From NCBI GenBank assembly GCA_026874595.1, contig CM049309.1:18118576-18182575 (forward strand): DNA of 64,000 nucleotides, read 5' to 3'. Positions 47,906 through 59,869 of this stretch are shown in pieces. The notes below the pieces were generated by a model. It saw only the letters and a list, made by a program, of their open reading frames with translations. It was not told where the DNA came from and ran no database searches. The number at the start of each line of letters is the position of its first letter. Positions within the stretch are counted from its first letter, which is position 1. The DNA is from Sipunculus nudus (taxonomy: Eukaryota; Annelida; Sipuncula; Golfingiida; Sipunculidae). Made by a program: the position numbers and the translations under genes.

Positions 47906-48560
47906 TCTAACCAGGATATGATGAGTTATCTGCTGGCTCGGCCGGGTCGTGGATAGCCATCACCTAATAAAACAAAACACACCAAACCGAAATAAAATAA
48001 AAACCCCACATAAAACACTCCCCCCCCCCCCATTTATAATCCCCCCAGTAAAATAAAAATACCTCCCCTAAAATATAAAACAAATGAACCAAAGACAAAG
48101 TGTCCTGATTTGGACACTATCTATTGTCCAAGGTTCAAAATTAAAATAAATTAATCATAACAGGATATAGGATGAGCTATCTGCTGGCCCGGCTGGGTCG
48201 AGGATAACAATCACCCAATATATCAAAATACACCAAACCGAAATAAAATGAAAACCCCACGTACAACCCACCCCCATTTAAAATCCCCCCCCCTAGTAAA
48301 ATAAAAATACTTATTAATAACACCTCCCCTAAAATATAAAACAAATGAACCAAAGACAAAGTGTCCTGACCTGGGTACTATCTATTGTCAAAGGTTCACA
48401 TCAAAATTATAATAAAGTAAACAACCCCCCCCCCCCCCCAGAACATACTTAAATAAATCAAACTAAAAAGGGTGTGGGATGAGTTTCCTGCAGGCCCGGC
48501 TGGGTCGTGGGTAACCATCTGACAATACACAAAAAAATACAACAAAATAAAAATATTAAC
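47906..48560. repeat. ~235-bp tandem repeat (three units), interrupted family continuing from 45330
   Basis: Units start with CAGGATATGATGAG-TATCTGC, then GGC-CGGC-GGGTCG-GGATA, then ACACCAAACCGAAATAAAAT, a C run, and ACTATCTATTGTCCAAGGTT. They start near 47911, 48160 and 48470. The part ACTATCTATTGTCCAAGGTT also occurs at 45554, left of element D. Confidence 0.8.
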
Positions 48561-48599
48561 CACCCCCCTCAACAAATATAAAGCAAATAATTAAAATTA

Positions 48600-49470
48600 A
48601 AACAATCCACCCCACCTCCTAGGAAACCAAGATCCCTGAAGAAGGTAAACATCAGCTGCAAACTACCATGAAAACCTGGACCAAGGGAGACTGAAGCTGC
48701 AGCTGATGATACAAGCATCAACCAAGGGAGGTCCTAGATGCTGCACCACAACAATGAGTCCAACCAAGGGGGATTGTAACTGCAGGAAGAGAAAACCAGC
48801 ACTTCAACAGGGCAGAGAAGAAGAAAGAAGAATCCCCCCCCCCCCCCCCACTCCCCCATGTACATAACATAGTTATAGCTAGTAGATAATAGAATAGAAC
48901 TAGAATGAAAAAAATAAAAATAAAAATAAAAAATACATAAAACAAAAATTAGAAAAAAATCTTCAAGCTGCACTATTAGATCCTGAGTGGTAAATACTAG
49001 ACCATCCCCACTCAGCTAGAAAGCACAACATAAGCACAGCACCAAAAATACTATACTTGCACGTAATTCTCAGTTTAGTATATTTCAGGTACTACACCCA
49101 CCAAGTCAAGAGGTCTGGATTTCTCTACATACCCCACTGCATACACACACTCATCATACCACACTTTTTTTTACCCTCACAGAAAATATGCAGGGAATTA
49201 TAACATGCAACGACGGGAGTACTCCGAAGAAATATGTGAAAACATATTTTGATAACGGACTACTCCTACCAGCACAAAGGTTGTATTCTCATCACTGCTT
49301 ACGACACATAACAAAACGCAAAATCACCTTGCACGAGGCACCAATCATACAACAAAACATATTTAGCGAAAATATTTATTAATAGAAGCCTCACTTCACC
49401 ATAAATTCAAGCATACACCTTTGCAGTTTTTTTATAAATTAAATTAAGTAAATAATAAATAAAAACACAA
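48600..49470. other. Unassigned stretch
   Basis: Contains AACCAAGGGGG-type words repeated three times near 48680-48770 and a poly(C) run at 48835. A 64-codon open frame at 49188-49382 ends in TAA and has no recognisable similarity. It may be the tail of a degraded retroelement, but I cannot show this. Confidence 0.35.
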
Positions 49471-49477
49471 CAGCACA

Positions 49478-49822
49478 CTAGCAGCAAGGTTGCCGATGAC
49501 GAAAAAACTTGTAAACTTGCATAATCGGGAAACTGGTTAAACGGTCCAAATGACCGAAATCGCAAGTAAAAGGGCTTTGGGTCTCGAAGTAAGGTCGTTC
49601 ACAAGGATCGAGTTCGGCTCTCGAATGGCATGGCTGGGTCTCCGCTGCTGGGATCGGTGGAGGGAATGCGGGTTGCTTCTGGCTTTGTGGCTGTGGATGC
49701 TGTAGCTTTCTAACAAGGACAACAACCCAGGAGAGAGGATGGCGCCCTCTACGGCTCCCTGCCTGCATGGCTTGGCGTGGCACTGCGACTGTTGGCTCAG
49801 AGAACATGCTTAAGGAGCGCAC
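49478..49822 (-). CDS. Unassigned 114-codon open frame in GC-richer block
   Basis: The block 49490-49860 is clearly GC- and CpG-richer than its flanks. The minus-strand frame (MRSLSMFSEPTVAVP...) is Pro/Arg/Ser-rich with no domain I recognise. An overlapping second minus frame is also open, which argues for composition rather than selection. It may be an exon, a CpG-rich regulatory block or a repeat. Confidence 0.15.
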   Translation of the reverse strand: MRSLSMFSEPTVAVPRQAMQAGSRRGRHPLSWVVVLVRKLQHPQPQSQKQPAFPPPIPAAETQPCHSRAELDPCERPYFETQSPFTCDFGHLDRLTSFPIMQVYKFFRHRQPCC

Positions 49823-50504
49823 AGGGCTGAGGTCTTGACCGCAGCAACCTGTAGCTGCTCGATGAGCGTATACTTCTTTTGGCTTGGCTTGGCACCTGCA
49901 CTTATTAGACTATAATCTGTGAACTTTTGATCAGTAGAATTGCATTCAAATTGATTGCTGTCATATTTCACAATCCAATACCTGTAAAAAAAATATGCCG
50001 GTATTTTGTTCCAGGCTGTACTATTTTTCATTAAACACAATTTTATGTAACACTGGTGTGTAGTATTTAAACGTGCGGCATGTCACATAATACATCAAAC
50101 AAAATGATGTGATCAATATAATACCGAGATGCCAAAATGTTATAAAATATAGTGACCTTTATGCGTAAAAAAATAAACCTCAGTTCTTTTGTCAAACACA
50201 ATTTTCAACCTCAAATGGTCAGATAAGTTAATTATAATGATTATTCGAAGGGCTATCAATATTCAGGATAAAATAATCACGAGCTTATAATTACTTCTTT
50301 ATGAGGAATTAAGAGACACATAGAGGTAAAACAGATATGAATGTAATAACACTATGGTAAAGTTATTGAAATCATTAAAATAAATTAAAACCTATTTATG
50401 TTAATGAAAATTAAACTTCATTTGAAAGGAACACAGAGATGCTGCAACACCAGGCGCGCTCAAAATTGAATTTTGTTAAATTTTTTTTGAAACCAGAAAA
50501 GCGC

Positions 50505-50520
50505 CCCCCCCCCCCCCCGC
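50505..50520. repeat. Poly(C) tract
   Basis: About 15 C in AT-rich sequence. The surrounding 49860-51110 shows no gene that I can support. Confidence 0.85.
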
Positions 50521-51114
50521 CCAGGTTCAATACTAAGATAAGACTTTTTACTTAGGTTTCCGGGGAAACTTTTAGTTGCTAATTAACCGAGGGAAAATTT
50601 CCTATCCTTAGCGAATATTTTTATGGGCCTGGGACATCCTGACATAATTTCACGTCATCAAAATCATCAAGCAAGGTTGGAATTTAATGGTGACCGTAAT
50701 TAAGTAGGCTACTGCCGAAGGATTTTAAGGTGTGAATGGCTCATATACCTTCCATTTTCTCAAAGATATCTCTCAAAAACCCATGCCGGGGGTGCTGATT
50801 ACACTGAGTTGGCTGCTCATTACGTCGAATACGGTATATAGCCTGGGAAGACAGCTGAGTAGTAGTAGTCTGGCCTGGGCCAAAATTTATATACCACCTA
50901 GTAGTAGTTTCATGAAATAACTGTTACTGCTCTTCTGAAAACGAACAACGGAAACAGAACACTGGAAAATGTTTAATAGTGATAAAAAGATAATGTATTG
51001 AATTTATAACCGATAATAAGTTAAAACATGGCTGTAAATTAGTTTCCGTACATCGTTTGTTTCTTTTAATAAAGGAGGCTTGGCCTTGATGGTATATATT
51101 ATTGAGGGGGTGCT

Positions 51115-51245
51115 AACATGGGGCAAAAACTTTGCAATTATATTTGAATGCGAATACTCAGGAATTCCATGAATACAAATACTGGTAAAATGAAAGTATT
51201 TGAATTCAAATGGAAATACTTTCAAAATGTATTCATGAATACAGT
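51115..51245. repeat. GAATACAAATAC-type repeat, copy 1
   Basis: Multiple inverted and direct ATTTGAAT/ATTCAAAT/GAATAC words (for example GAATACAAATACTGGTAAAA). The same vocabulary recurs at 54060-54215. Confidence 0.5.
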
Positions 51246-51297
51246 TGATTATTTTGATAATCAATCATTTTAGTTATAGTATTAAGACTAGATGTGT

Positions 51298-52860
51298 TGT
51301 AACGACACGAATGCCCCCGCCTGGGGCAAATTAGAAACATTTGTTAAGTACAGGAGGTGTCGTATGGTCAAAAGTAGGTCAACAAGGGCAAAATGCAAAC
51401 TCGATCTCTAACGGGTCATTATCAAGCAACACACAAAAAATGAGGCCAGTATCTGCAGGCATTGTGAAAAAAGTCCATATATGTGCATTTTCCATAAAAA
51501 TTTCTGTCTTTCATGAAATTGTCTATGTTTAGGAGCCGTAAAATAATCAAAAGTAGGTCAACTGGGATGAAATGCGAACTAGATCTGTAACTGTCATTAT
51601 CTGCCCACACATAAAAAATCAGGGTGGTATCTGCAGGCATTGAGGAGAAAAAGTCCGTACATGTGCACTTTTTTATGAAATTTCTATGTTAGAGCACCGT
51701 CAAACGGTCAAAAGTAGGTCAACTGGGACAAAACGTGAACTCAATCTGTAACTGGTCATTATCTGCCCAAACAAAAAATCAGGCCAAAATCTGCAGGCAT
51801 TGCGAAAAAAAGTCTGTACATGTGTATTTGTCATGAAAATTTATATTTTTCATAGAAATTTTCTATGTTCAGGAGGTGTAAAACGGTCAAAAGTAAGTCA
51901 ACTGGAACGAAACACGAACTCGATCTGTAACTGGTCAATATCTGCCCACACACAAAAAATCAGGCCAATATCTGCAGGCATTGCGAAAAAAAAGTCTGTA
52001 CATGTGTATTTGTCATGAAAGTTCATATTTTTCATTAAATTTTCTATGTTCAGGAGCCGTTAAACGGTCAAAAGTAGGTCAACCGTGACGAAACGCGAAC
52101 TCGATCTGTAACTGGTCTATATCTGCCCACACACCAAAAATCAGGCCAATATCTGCAGGCATTGCGAAAAAAAGTCCGTACATGTGTATTTGTCATGAAA
52201 ATTTCTATTTTTCATGAAATTTTCTAAGTTTAGGATCTCGCTGTAAAACGTTCAAAAGTAGGTCAACTGGGACGAAACGCAAACCCGATCTGTAACTGAT
52301 CATTATCTGCCCACACACAAAAAATCAGTCCTTTATCTGCAGGCATTGCGAAAAAAAGTCCGTACATGTGTATTTGTCATGTAAATTTCTCTTTTTCATG
52401 AAATTTTCTATGTTCGGGAGCCGTTAAACGGTCAAAAGTAGGTCAACCGTGACGAAACGCGAACTCGATCTGTAACTGGTCTATATCTGCCCACACACCA
52501 AAAATCAGGCCAATATCTGCAGGCATGGCGAAAAAAAAAAACCGTACATGTGTATTTGTCATGAAAATTTCTATTTTTCATGAAATTTTCTAAGTTAAGG
52601 ATCTGTACAACGTTCAAAAGTAGGTCAACCGTGACGAAACGCGAACTCGATCTGTAACTGGTCTATATCTGCCCACACACCAAAAATCAGGCCAATATCT
52701 GCAGGCATTGCGAAAAAAAAGTCCGTACATGTGTATTTGTCATGAAAATTTCTCTTTTTCATGAAATTTTCTAAGTTTAGGAGCCGTAAAACGGTTGATT
52801 TCGGAATGACGGACATGGGTAAAACTATATGCCCCGGCCACTTTGTGGCGGGGGCATAAA
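51298..52860. mobile_element. Tandem-core HINE/pearl-like element E (eight ~180-bp units, terminal hairpin)
   Basis: An 11-bp inverted repeat marks the ends: ATGCCCCCGCC at 51311-51321 and GGCGGGGGCAT at 52847-52857. The right end folds into a 14-bp hairpin (one mismatch) with a three-base loop, at about 52828-52858. The core has eight units of 161-182 bp anchored by CAAAAGTAGGTCAAC near 51369, 51548, 51709, 51889, 52069, 52250, 52432 and 52614. Each carries GAACTCGATCTGTAACTGGT, TATCTGCAGGCATTGCG and TCATGAAA-TTT. This matches the bivalve pearl / Helentron-derived pattern. Confidence 0.82.
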
Positions 52861-54030
52861 AAACAATTGTTTAAGGTGATGTAGTTATTATTTTGAGTTA
52901 AACTGTTTGGTATAATATTTATAATTTTTAGCACTATTAAGGTATGGATACCCTGTGATTACTGAATAACAGTTTACTTTTATGTAATAAGCATGATAAT
53001 TATCAGCATGACTTATAGCGAACAAATAATTTTCAAATGCTTCTACTGCAATAATGTAAATAAAGCTATAGGGTTCCATTAATGCAAAGCTACGATAGAA
53101 CAGCTCTAGTATCAGCTTATCACATTTCACACTTCCACTGAGAGGAAGTATTAATTTGATGGAACATACTGATCTGATTACAATTTACATCAGTCTATAT
53201 CTGCTAATTAACTGACTTCAAGAGAGCCACAGGAACAAAGAGGCTAATGGTCTAGGGAAGGCTGGTATCAGAAAGACCAGCACAGGCCCATCAGGGAAAC
53301 CGAGGTTAATGAAGATGGCAGGGCAAAGTTGGTCACTGTAGCATCTGAACAGTCTCCATTGCGTCCTGTGTCCCTAAACATGATTTTGGGTCTCTTGGCA
53401 AAGTATATTGTATTTCCATATGTAGAGAAGCCAATCATGCATTATGCTTTCAGATACTGTACTTTATAATACTGCCAAACCACTAATCTATCTAATCATT
53501 CTGCTACTGATACTTCAAGAGCCACAAACCATCACAGAGGTCCCATAGTAAAGCTACCATTCACTTTAAATGTAACACCAGAGTGCATGTTGTAGTTTAC
53601 CCTTATATATTTAAATAAACTGGCCTTTCAAATATGAAAAATAATTTTCACAAACAGTGCCTCTGAAGATTTTTTAAAGTAATTGTAATGATTTCTTCTC
53701 AATGTAGTTGGCCCCAATTCTGGTGTTAGGCCTGTGAGGTGATTGTAAAGCAATTGGTTAGCAAGCTAAATAGAACAATTATCTGTTTCAAATAGTTTTA
53801 CTTAAGCCACACATTGACTCAAGTGATCCCTCTGGTCTATATGGGCTAATTTGTTGACTGGATCACTTTGCTGCTACTACAGTTTCCCAGATTTTTCTAT
53901 ATACCAATGTCTTCATGACTACATGTATGCATGGTTATTTTTTTCAATAAATGTTTCTCAGATAAATGAATGAAAGCATTTTGCTTAGTGTTATAGATGT
54001 TTTATCAGTAACAAAAATCAAATTAAAATT
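52861..54030. other. No recognised gene or element
   Basis: AT-rich DNA. No splice-supported coding frame or repeat was recognised. Confidence 0.5.
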
Positions 54031-54059
54031 GGGAGATCAATTTGCAAAAAAAATTGAAA

Positions 54060-54215
54060 TTCAATATTTATTCACTGAATACAAATACATGTTCCATATA
54101 TTTGAAGGCAAATACATTAGAAATTTTATTAAGTATTTGAATACAAATACTCTAAGTAGTGTATTCGAATACATTCAAATACAAATTCTATATACGAATA
54201 CCCCATGTCTGAGGG
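54060..54215. repeat. GAATACAAATAC-type repeat, copy 2
   Basis: Direct and inverted GAATACAAATAC/GTATTCGAATAC words. Same vocabulary as 51115-51245. Confidence 0.55.
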
Positions 54216-55284
54216 TGTGTGTGTTCAGCACTCATATGTTATTGAATTTCTGAATTTGGATTTGAGCATGCACATTATATGAAGGCAAGCCTTTAATTTT
54301 ATTGAAATAAATGAATTTCAATTAATACTTTGGGTGTAGGCAAAGTGTTCCTTTATGGATTATTGGGCAAAGATCTTGCATAAGTCTGCAATTCCTTTTT
54401 TTTTTGCTCAATAATATTCCTTAGCACCCCACTCAAAACAGTCATATTTGAAAACACATACAAGATGATGACACCTCGTAAATACTTGGTCTTTCTCTGA
54501 AGTTGAAAGCAAATGTGCACAGAACATGTAAATGCATGATAAATGACTCGAGACTTTTGTGCATCTGTGCATGAACATCAGCTTTTGATGATTTTTTTCC
54601 ATGTATAAGAACTTCAAAGGAGTCAATGATGGTAAAAAACTTTTCTACAAAAAAGGTGAAGAGGCAGGGAATAATTTTTTAGAAGTGAATATAATCCATG
54701 GTAATAAAGGGAACATTTAAACATTTGATTTAACATGTGTATTGTGTCATGCTGTCAGTTAATTTTGCCTAAACAAAAGTTTGCACCAAAACCATCCACG
54801 CACATAGATTCACAATCTCCTATTCACCTGTTTTATATATTCTAATTTTTTTTGGGTGAGTAACCGTCCACATGCATCTGTTTACCATTACTAAAATGTG
54901 CCGAGTCTTCCGATTTTAGGCATGCATAACAACTCAAAAACAAGGAAAAAGAGACAAGAGAAAAGAAACCCCAGTTAAAAGCCTGAAAAATCTTAATATC
55001 TTGATTTGTGAAGTTGCACAGTATGGCTAGAAGGTGCGATGTGTGCATAGGTTTGTTTTGTGCCTATGCTTGTGCCTTGTGCAAGTTCATTTCCGATTGT
55101 GTACCCAAATAGGTAAATGTTTTAAAACTAAATATTGGCAGATACCATAATATTTTAAGGAGAAAACACTTTACATTATGAACATTTAAACACCTGGTTT
55201 GTGAGAAGGACCAATAACTTGAAGATCACACCATTCAGTTCCTTTGATCAACATACTCTCTATCACAACACAAGAACAGAAATA

Positions 55285-57046
55285 CTGCAAAATAACAAGG
55301 TTTATTTGTAAGTATTATGCAAATATACAGACATGATCTCAACACAGCTCACATATACCTGTCATTTGTTACAAAGTTACTACAAAGACAATACATCCAA
55401 TAAGTCCACCCCAACTCAACAGAAAAAGCAAACAAATTCTAAACTACAAAAGGGTCGAGTGTGTGTATGCAGTGTATGTCACTACTACGGTTAGCCTTTT
55501 GGTGTAAGATCTCAGAAACACGAGTAGCTACGGAAAAGGAAAACCCGCGATGTGGCATAACAAGTCACCCTTGTGGTGTACACTGGGCAGAATTATATAT
55601 AATAATATATATAAGTATACTAGTACATATACACACACATGTGATATATGTGTATACATATATATATGTTCTACTGACATACATAGAGTTGGTTCATTGA
55701 ACAATTTACAGGTATTTGAAATATTTCTACACCTGGGTATATATACAGCAAATAGTCTTATTGAGAAATATAATTATAAAGAATCTGGTATCCTTATTTA
55801 CATCACATAAATGATATAAACAGTGAGGCCCAACTGCCTCTGCATACATTTATGCATCTTGTTAAATGTACAGTAAGAATTATTTACATACAAATATGCA
55901 TAATAATGTGGTATCAGTAAATTGGCTACATTGTCTTTTTTACAGGCTTGTACATTCATATTCAATAAAGGCATAATATACATCTGTGAGTTCTGCCCAA
56001 AAAAGAACTTCAGAAAATTCTGTGTCAACCATACAGCATTTCCTGATTAATCATATGTTATGTATCACAAAGTCAACATGTGGGTTACGGGAACAAGTCA
56101 ACGACTTTAATTAACTGGGTGGTGCACAGTGGGGCCCTCCCAGGTATTCCTCAGAACAAACGTGACACCATATTGTTCAACTGTGGAATCCACATTCAAA
56201 GCATATTTTACAGCATTCAGGGTTCCCAGGCCACAAAACTTAAGAATCAACAAGAAAACTCCACAATAAATATAATTAAAACCCAGGGTGTACTTATGTG
56301 TATGTATGTACGTAAAAGAGCAGCATAGGCTATTTACAATTAGTCTGAGGTGCCATTAACGCAATGCGAAGCTGCCTTAGATACAGATGAACATTAACAC
56401 AGGAAAATGACATCCACTGGAGATGTTGAAAACAAGATTACCTAATGTGTCCCTGAAGAATAAGTGAATCAAATTGACAATGCAGCAATATACTTTCTAA
56501 CACTGTGAGTCTTTAGAAAAAATTTAAAACTCAGCAAAATTCATGAAAAGTTCTAAGCAGCCAATAGGTGACATACAAAGATTTCAGTCATGGTATCTCT
56601 TCTACTGTATCAACCTACAAGAAATCATTTCAATTCTCATTTGATTCATATATTAAATAATTGTATGAAAAAAAAGTACACATTGATTCAACACATGTAA
56701 CAAGAGGATGCAAGATTTAAAGCCATCATCAGGATGATCCTCTTGAATCATTGAGTTAACAGTATTTATCAAAAAGATACAATGCACAAAATGTAAACAC
56801 CAGTATGTAATTATTCAAAGTATATCATAATTTCTAACAGTCAATGGTTTGTGGACTGTGTTGCTAGGCAGCACTAGGTTTATGCACCTGTGTTGCTAGG
56901 CACCACATGGCTCATACACCACACACATCAAGTTTATAGACATTCTCATATTTGTTCACTGGGCTGCCCATCCCCCACAAGGGGGCGCCACCAGCTTGCC
57001 TTTTCCTCACTGCTCAGTGCCAAGAAGATGAAGACCAATCATTCCT
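55285..57046 (-). other. Possible 3' UTR of an unidentified minus-strand gene
   Basis: Inferred only from the candidate last coding exon at 57047-57102. The complement of AATAAA sits at 55301-55306. TA/CA-rich stretches at 55600-55665; otherwise featureless. Confidence 0.25.
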
Positions 57047-57092
57047 TCACTTCTCTTTTTGACCTCGTTTCCTCTTGGCAGCAGGGGGCAGC
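56974..57092 (+). promoter_or_regulatory. Pair of CTCF-like motifs
   Basis: CCCACAAGGGGGCGCCACC at 56974-56992 and GGCAGCAGGGGGCAGC at 57077-57092 both fit the bilaterian CTCF core (CCA--AGGGGGC-C). Same orientation, about 100 bp apart. Binding is not shown by sequence. Confidence 0.45.
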
Positions 57093-57102
57093 TCACAGTG
57101 TT
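57047..57102 (-). CDS. Candidate last coding exon of an unidentified minus-strand gene
   Basis: On the minus strand a TTTCCTGTACTTGTAG acceptor precedes 56 bases: two bases that complete a codon, then HCELPPAAKRKRGQKEK and TGA. The Ala-Ala-Lys-Arg-Lys-Arg tail looks like a nuclear localisation signal at a protein's C-terminus. The exon at 57645-57693 would join in phase. Another frame of the same bases is also open for 27 codons, so the reading is uncertain. I do not recognise the protein. A CTCF-like word (57077-57092) overlaps it. Confidence 0.28.
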
Positions 57103-57644
57103 CTACAAGTACAGGAAATTACAAAATGAGAAACAGAGCTTTTCCTTCTCAAAGGGTCTGGGTCAGTTATGTCAACCAAGATCATACTTGTTACATTGAA
57201 CATAACAAAAGTAATACCAAGCTCTCTTAAGCTGTGTTTCCATGTGTGCATATATGAGTGGAAAATCTGTTATATGATTTTCTAACTGTGGTGTTTCATA
57301 TGTCCCTCAGCATATATGTGTATGTGTGTATATGAGTGAAAATTGCCACAAGAGTGATTTTCCAACATAGGGTCTGCCTGAACTCAAGGATTTGGTGCAA
57401 AATTATGTCACTCCATCTTTTTCAGTAAGACCAGCTAGACTCACTGTAACAGTAATTCTACCACACAAGGAAACATAGCCATTTTTTCACTCATATATGC
57501 ACATACATGCACACAGAAACACAGCTTCAGAGGTTCTTTCTGGAATCTTCTGCACTGTAACAAAAGCCACTGCTTAATAACTGGAACCAAACACAGCAGA
57601 CAATCATTACGCCCAGAAGACATGCTTGTGGTAATGGTTTGTAC

Positions 57645-57693
57645 CTGAAGCCCCACTTTCAGGATGTAACCAGGGTTCAACATAAACAGATAA
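57645..57693 (-). CDS. Candidate penultimate exon of the same minus-strand gene
   Basis: The minus-strand acceptor is AGAAAAGCAG with a modest pyrimidine tract; the donor is CAG/GTACAA. It encodes LSVYVEPWLHPESGAS and leaves one base, which makes GAA with the first two bases of the 57102 exon. The other frame is open too (LFMLNPGYILKVGLQ). No family is recognised, and upstream exons would be beyond the LINE. Confidence 0.22.
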
Positions 57694-57804
57694 CTGCTTT
57701 TCTCGAACAAATTAAAATTTTAAAAAGAAGTTGTAGATTCCAGTGGATTCTATTTAAAACTTCATCCTTTGTGCAAAAACAATGAAAAAATAATAAATGA
57801 ACTA

Positions 57805-58117
57805 GATATTTCTTGGCACCGCAGGTGCCATAGTATCCCCAGACATTTAACACACCCCCCTCCCCCCAGCCCTTGATAAGATGCATCTAACCTGTAAGTT
57901 TGGTGACTGTACCAACAATTTTTTTTGAGTTATTGCCGTAATTTCATTTTAACATTATCGCTGCTGTGACCTTGAAAAAATGTATCAAGGTCATCCATGT
58001 TCAAATTTGACCTAGCCGTTGATAAGGCGCATCAAACTTTTGGGTTTGGTGACTGTACCTCAAATTCTTACAAAGTTATTCCATTTACATCATTTTAACA
58101 AGAAAACAACACAAGGG
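57805..58117. mobile_element. HINE-like element F, left part, cut off by the LINE
   Basis: Starts with hairpin GGCACC-GCA-GGTGCC (57815-57829), then two tandem units of about 144 bp sharing TTGATAAG--GCATC-AAC and GTTTGGTGACTGTACC (57873 and 58017). The 9-mers TGACCTTGA (57967) and TCAAGGTCA (57985) face each other. No right end is seen before the LINE begins. Confidence 0.5.
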
Positions 58118-58204
58118 GTTTCTGGTGTCATGGCGGAGTAGGGTGGACGCGGTGTGTCTGAGCTCCACAGAATAAATCTGATTTAACAAAAAGTTAAGAC
58201 TGTT

Positions 58205-59815
58205 ATGACACGAAGCAGGGCTAGGAAAGCGAAAAAGAATAGTGCTAGTGGGGACATTGCAAAATATATGGACAAACCAACTGAGGAATACAAGCAAAAG
58301 GATAAAAATAAGTCTGAACAACAGACCGAAATGGCCAGTGGAGAACAAAGAGATGGAGAGACGGCCATGGGCACATTTGAACTGATGATAGAGGGTGCAA
58401 TGAAGGAAATGAAAGAGATTGTAAGGAACTCACACACAGCACTGGAAGAAAAGATAAGTAAATTTCATAAAGAACTTACATCAAAATTAACTTCATTATC
58501 TCAAGATAATGTGCATATGTCAAATCGCTTTAAGGAAGTTGAAGCTAGTGTAGAAACAGTCAGTGCTGTAATAGATGAACTGCAAACTTACCAAAAAAAT
58601 GATCATGTCAGGATAAAAGATCTCAAAAATGAAGTAAATCGGTTGAAGGAGGAAAATTCGCAAAAAGACAGAAAGCTTGAAGAGCTGCAGAGACACTTAG
58701 ATGAAGAAATAAACAAAGCAGAGCGCTGGAGTAGAGAGTGGAACGTCAGGGTGTTAGGGGTGAAACAAGAATCAGATAAAGAGGACTGTAAAGAAATTGT
58801 GACAAAAATTATAAAGGAAAGAAAATTATTGGGTGAGCTAGATACAGATGCAGTCCGTGCAAAAATTGAAACTGCTCATAGAACAGGACGCAAAGGCGAA
58901 CGCCCCAGGCACATTATGAAAGGCCTGATGATCTGTAGCCATGGCAATAGTAATTCTAGAGGTGTTGCAATATTAGTAAAGAATCATGTTCAACACATAA
59001 TCCACACAAAAAACATTGATGTAAATGGTCGGTTCATTATATTAGACTGTACTATTGCTGGTATGCTTATGACTCTGGCTAATGTTTATGCTCCAAATAA
59101 TGACACACCAGAATTTTTCCATGAAATATTAAAAAAAGTTGAAAACCTGCCTAATGATAATAGAATTCTTGTGGGAGACTGGAACATGGTACTTAACTTA
59201 GCAAAGGACAAGAGTGGAGGAAGAAAGGTAACAAATAAACTAAGTAAAAAAGTAATACTAAACTATATGGAAGAAGCTGATTTAGTGGACATTTGGAGGT
59301 TTAAAAATCCAGAAGTTAAAAAATATACATGGTCTAGAAAGCAGCCACAGCCAGTACACTGCCGCCTGGATTTCTTTGTGGTATCACAAGGTATAATTAA
59401 TAACTGTGTGAACACTGACATTCTGCCAAACTACAAATCTGATCACAGTGCAATAACTTTAGGCATACAAACTTCAGTAAACCAAAAGGGTCCTGGCTTG
59501 TGGAAATTAAACACTTCATTCTTAAAAGAAAATGATTATATAAAACTTATGAATAAAACAATTAAAGATGTAGTTGAAGAAAATCCAGGAACAAACCCAC
59601 TGCTGCTGTGGGAAACCATGAAAATGTACATTAGAAGGGAAAGCATTAAATTTGGAATTGAGAAAGCAAGAAAAAGGAAAAATGAAATACAAATACTCGA
59701 AAGAAAATTAAAATTCCTGAAAGAGTTAAAAGGTAGTGATGACATAGAATACCAAAACACTAAAGATAAACTAGAAAAGATGATACAGGAGAAAACAGAG
59801 GGAGCCATAATTTGA
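58205..59815 (+). pseudogene. LINE ORF1 fused in frame to truncated ORF2 endonuclease
   Basis: 536 codons from ATG to TGA. Residues about 60-175 are a charged coiled coil, and about 176-236 resemble the ORF1 RRM-like domain (WNVRVLGV, AHRTG). At about residue 238 the text switches to an ORF2 endonuclease: SHGNSNSRGVAILV, NVYAPNN, GDWN (about 323), RLDFFVVS (about 386) and SDHSAI (about 412). The first ~100 residues of the endonuclease, with its catalytic Asn and Glu, and the end of ORF1 are missing. The 59813 TGA interrupts the link between endonuclease and reverse transcriptase. Confidence 0.85.
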
Positions 59816-59869
59816 TGTAAAACAAGATGGTATGAACAAAGTGAGAAGTCCACTAAATATTTTCTCAAT

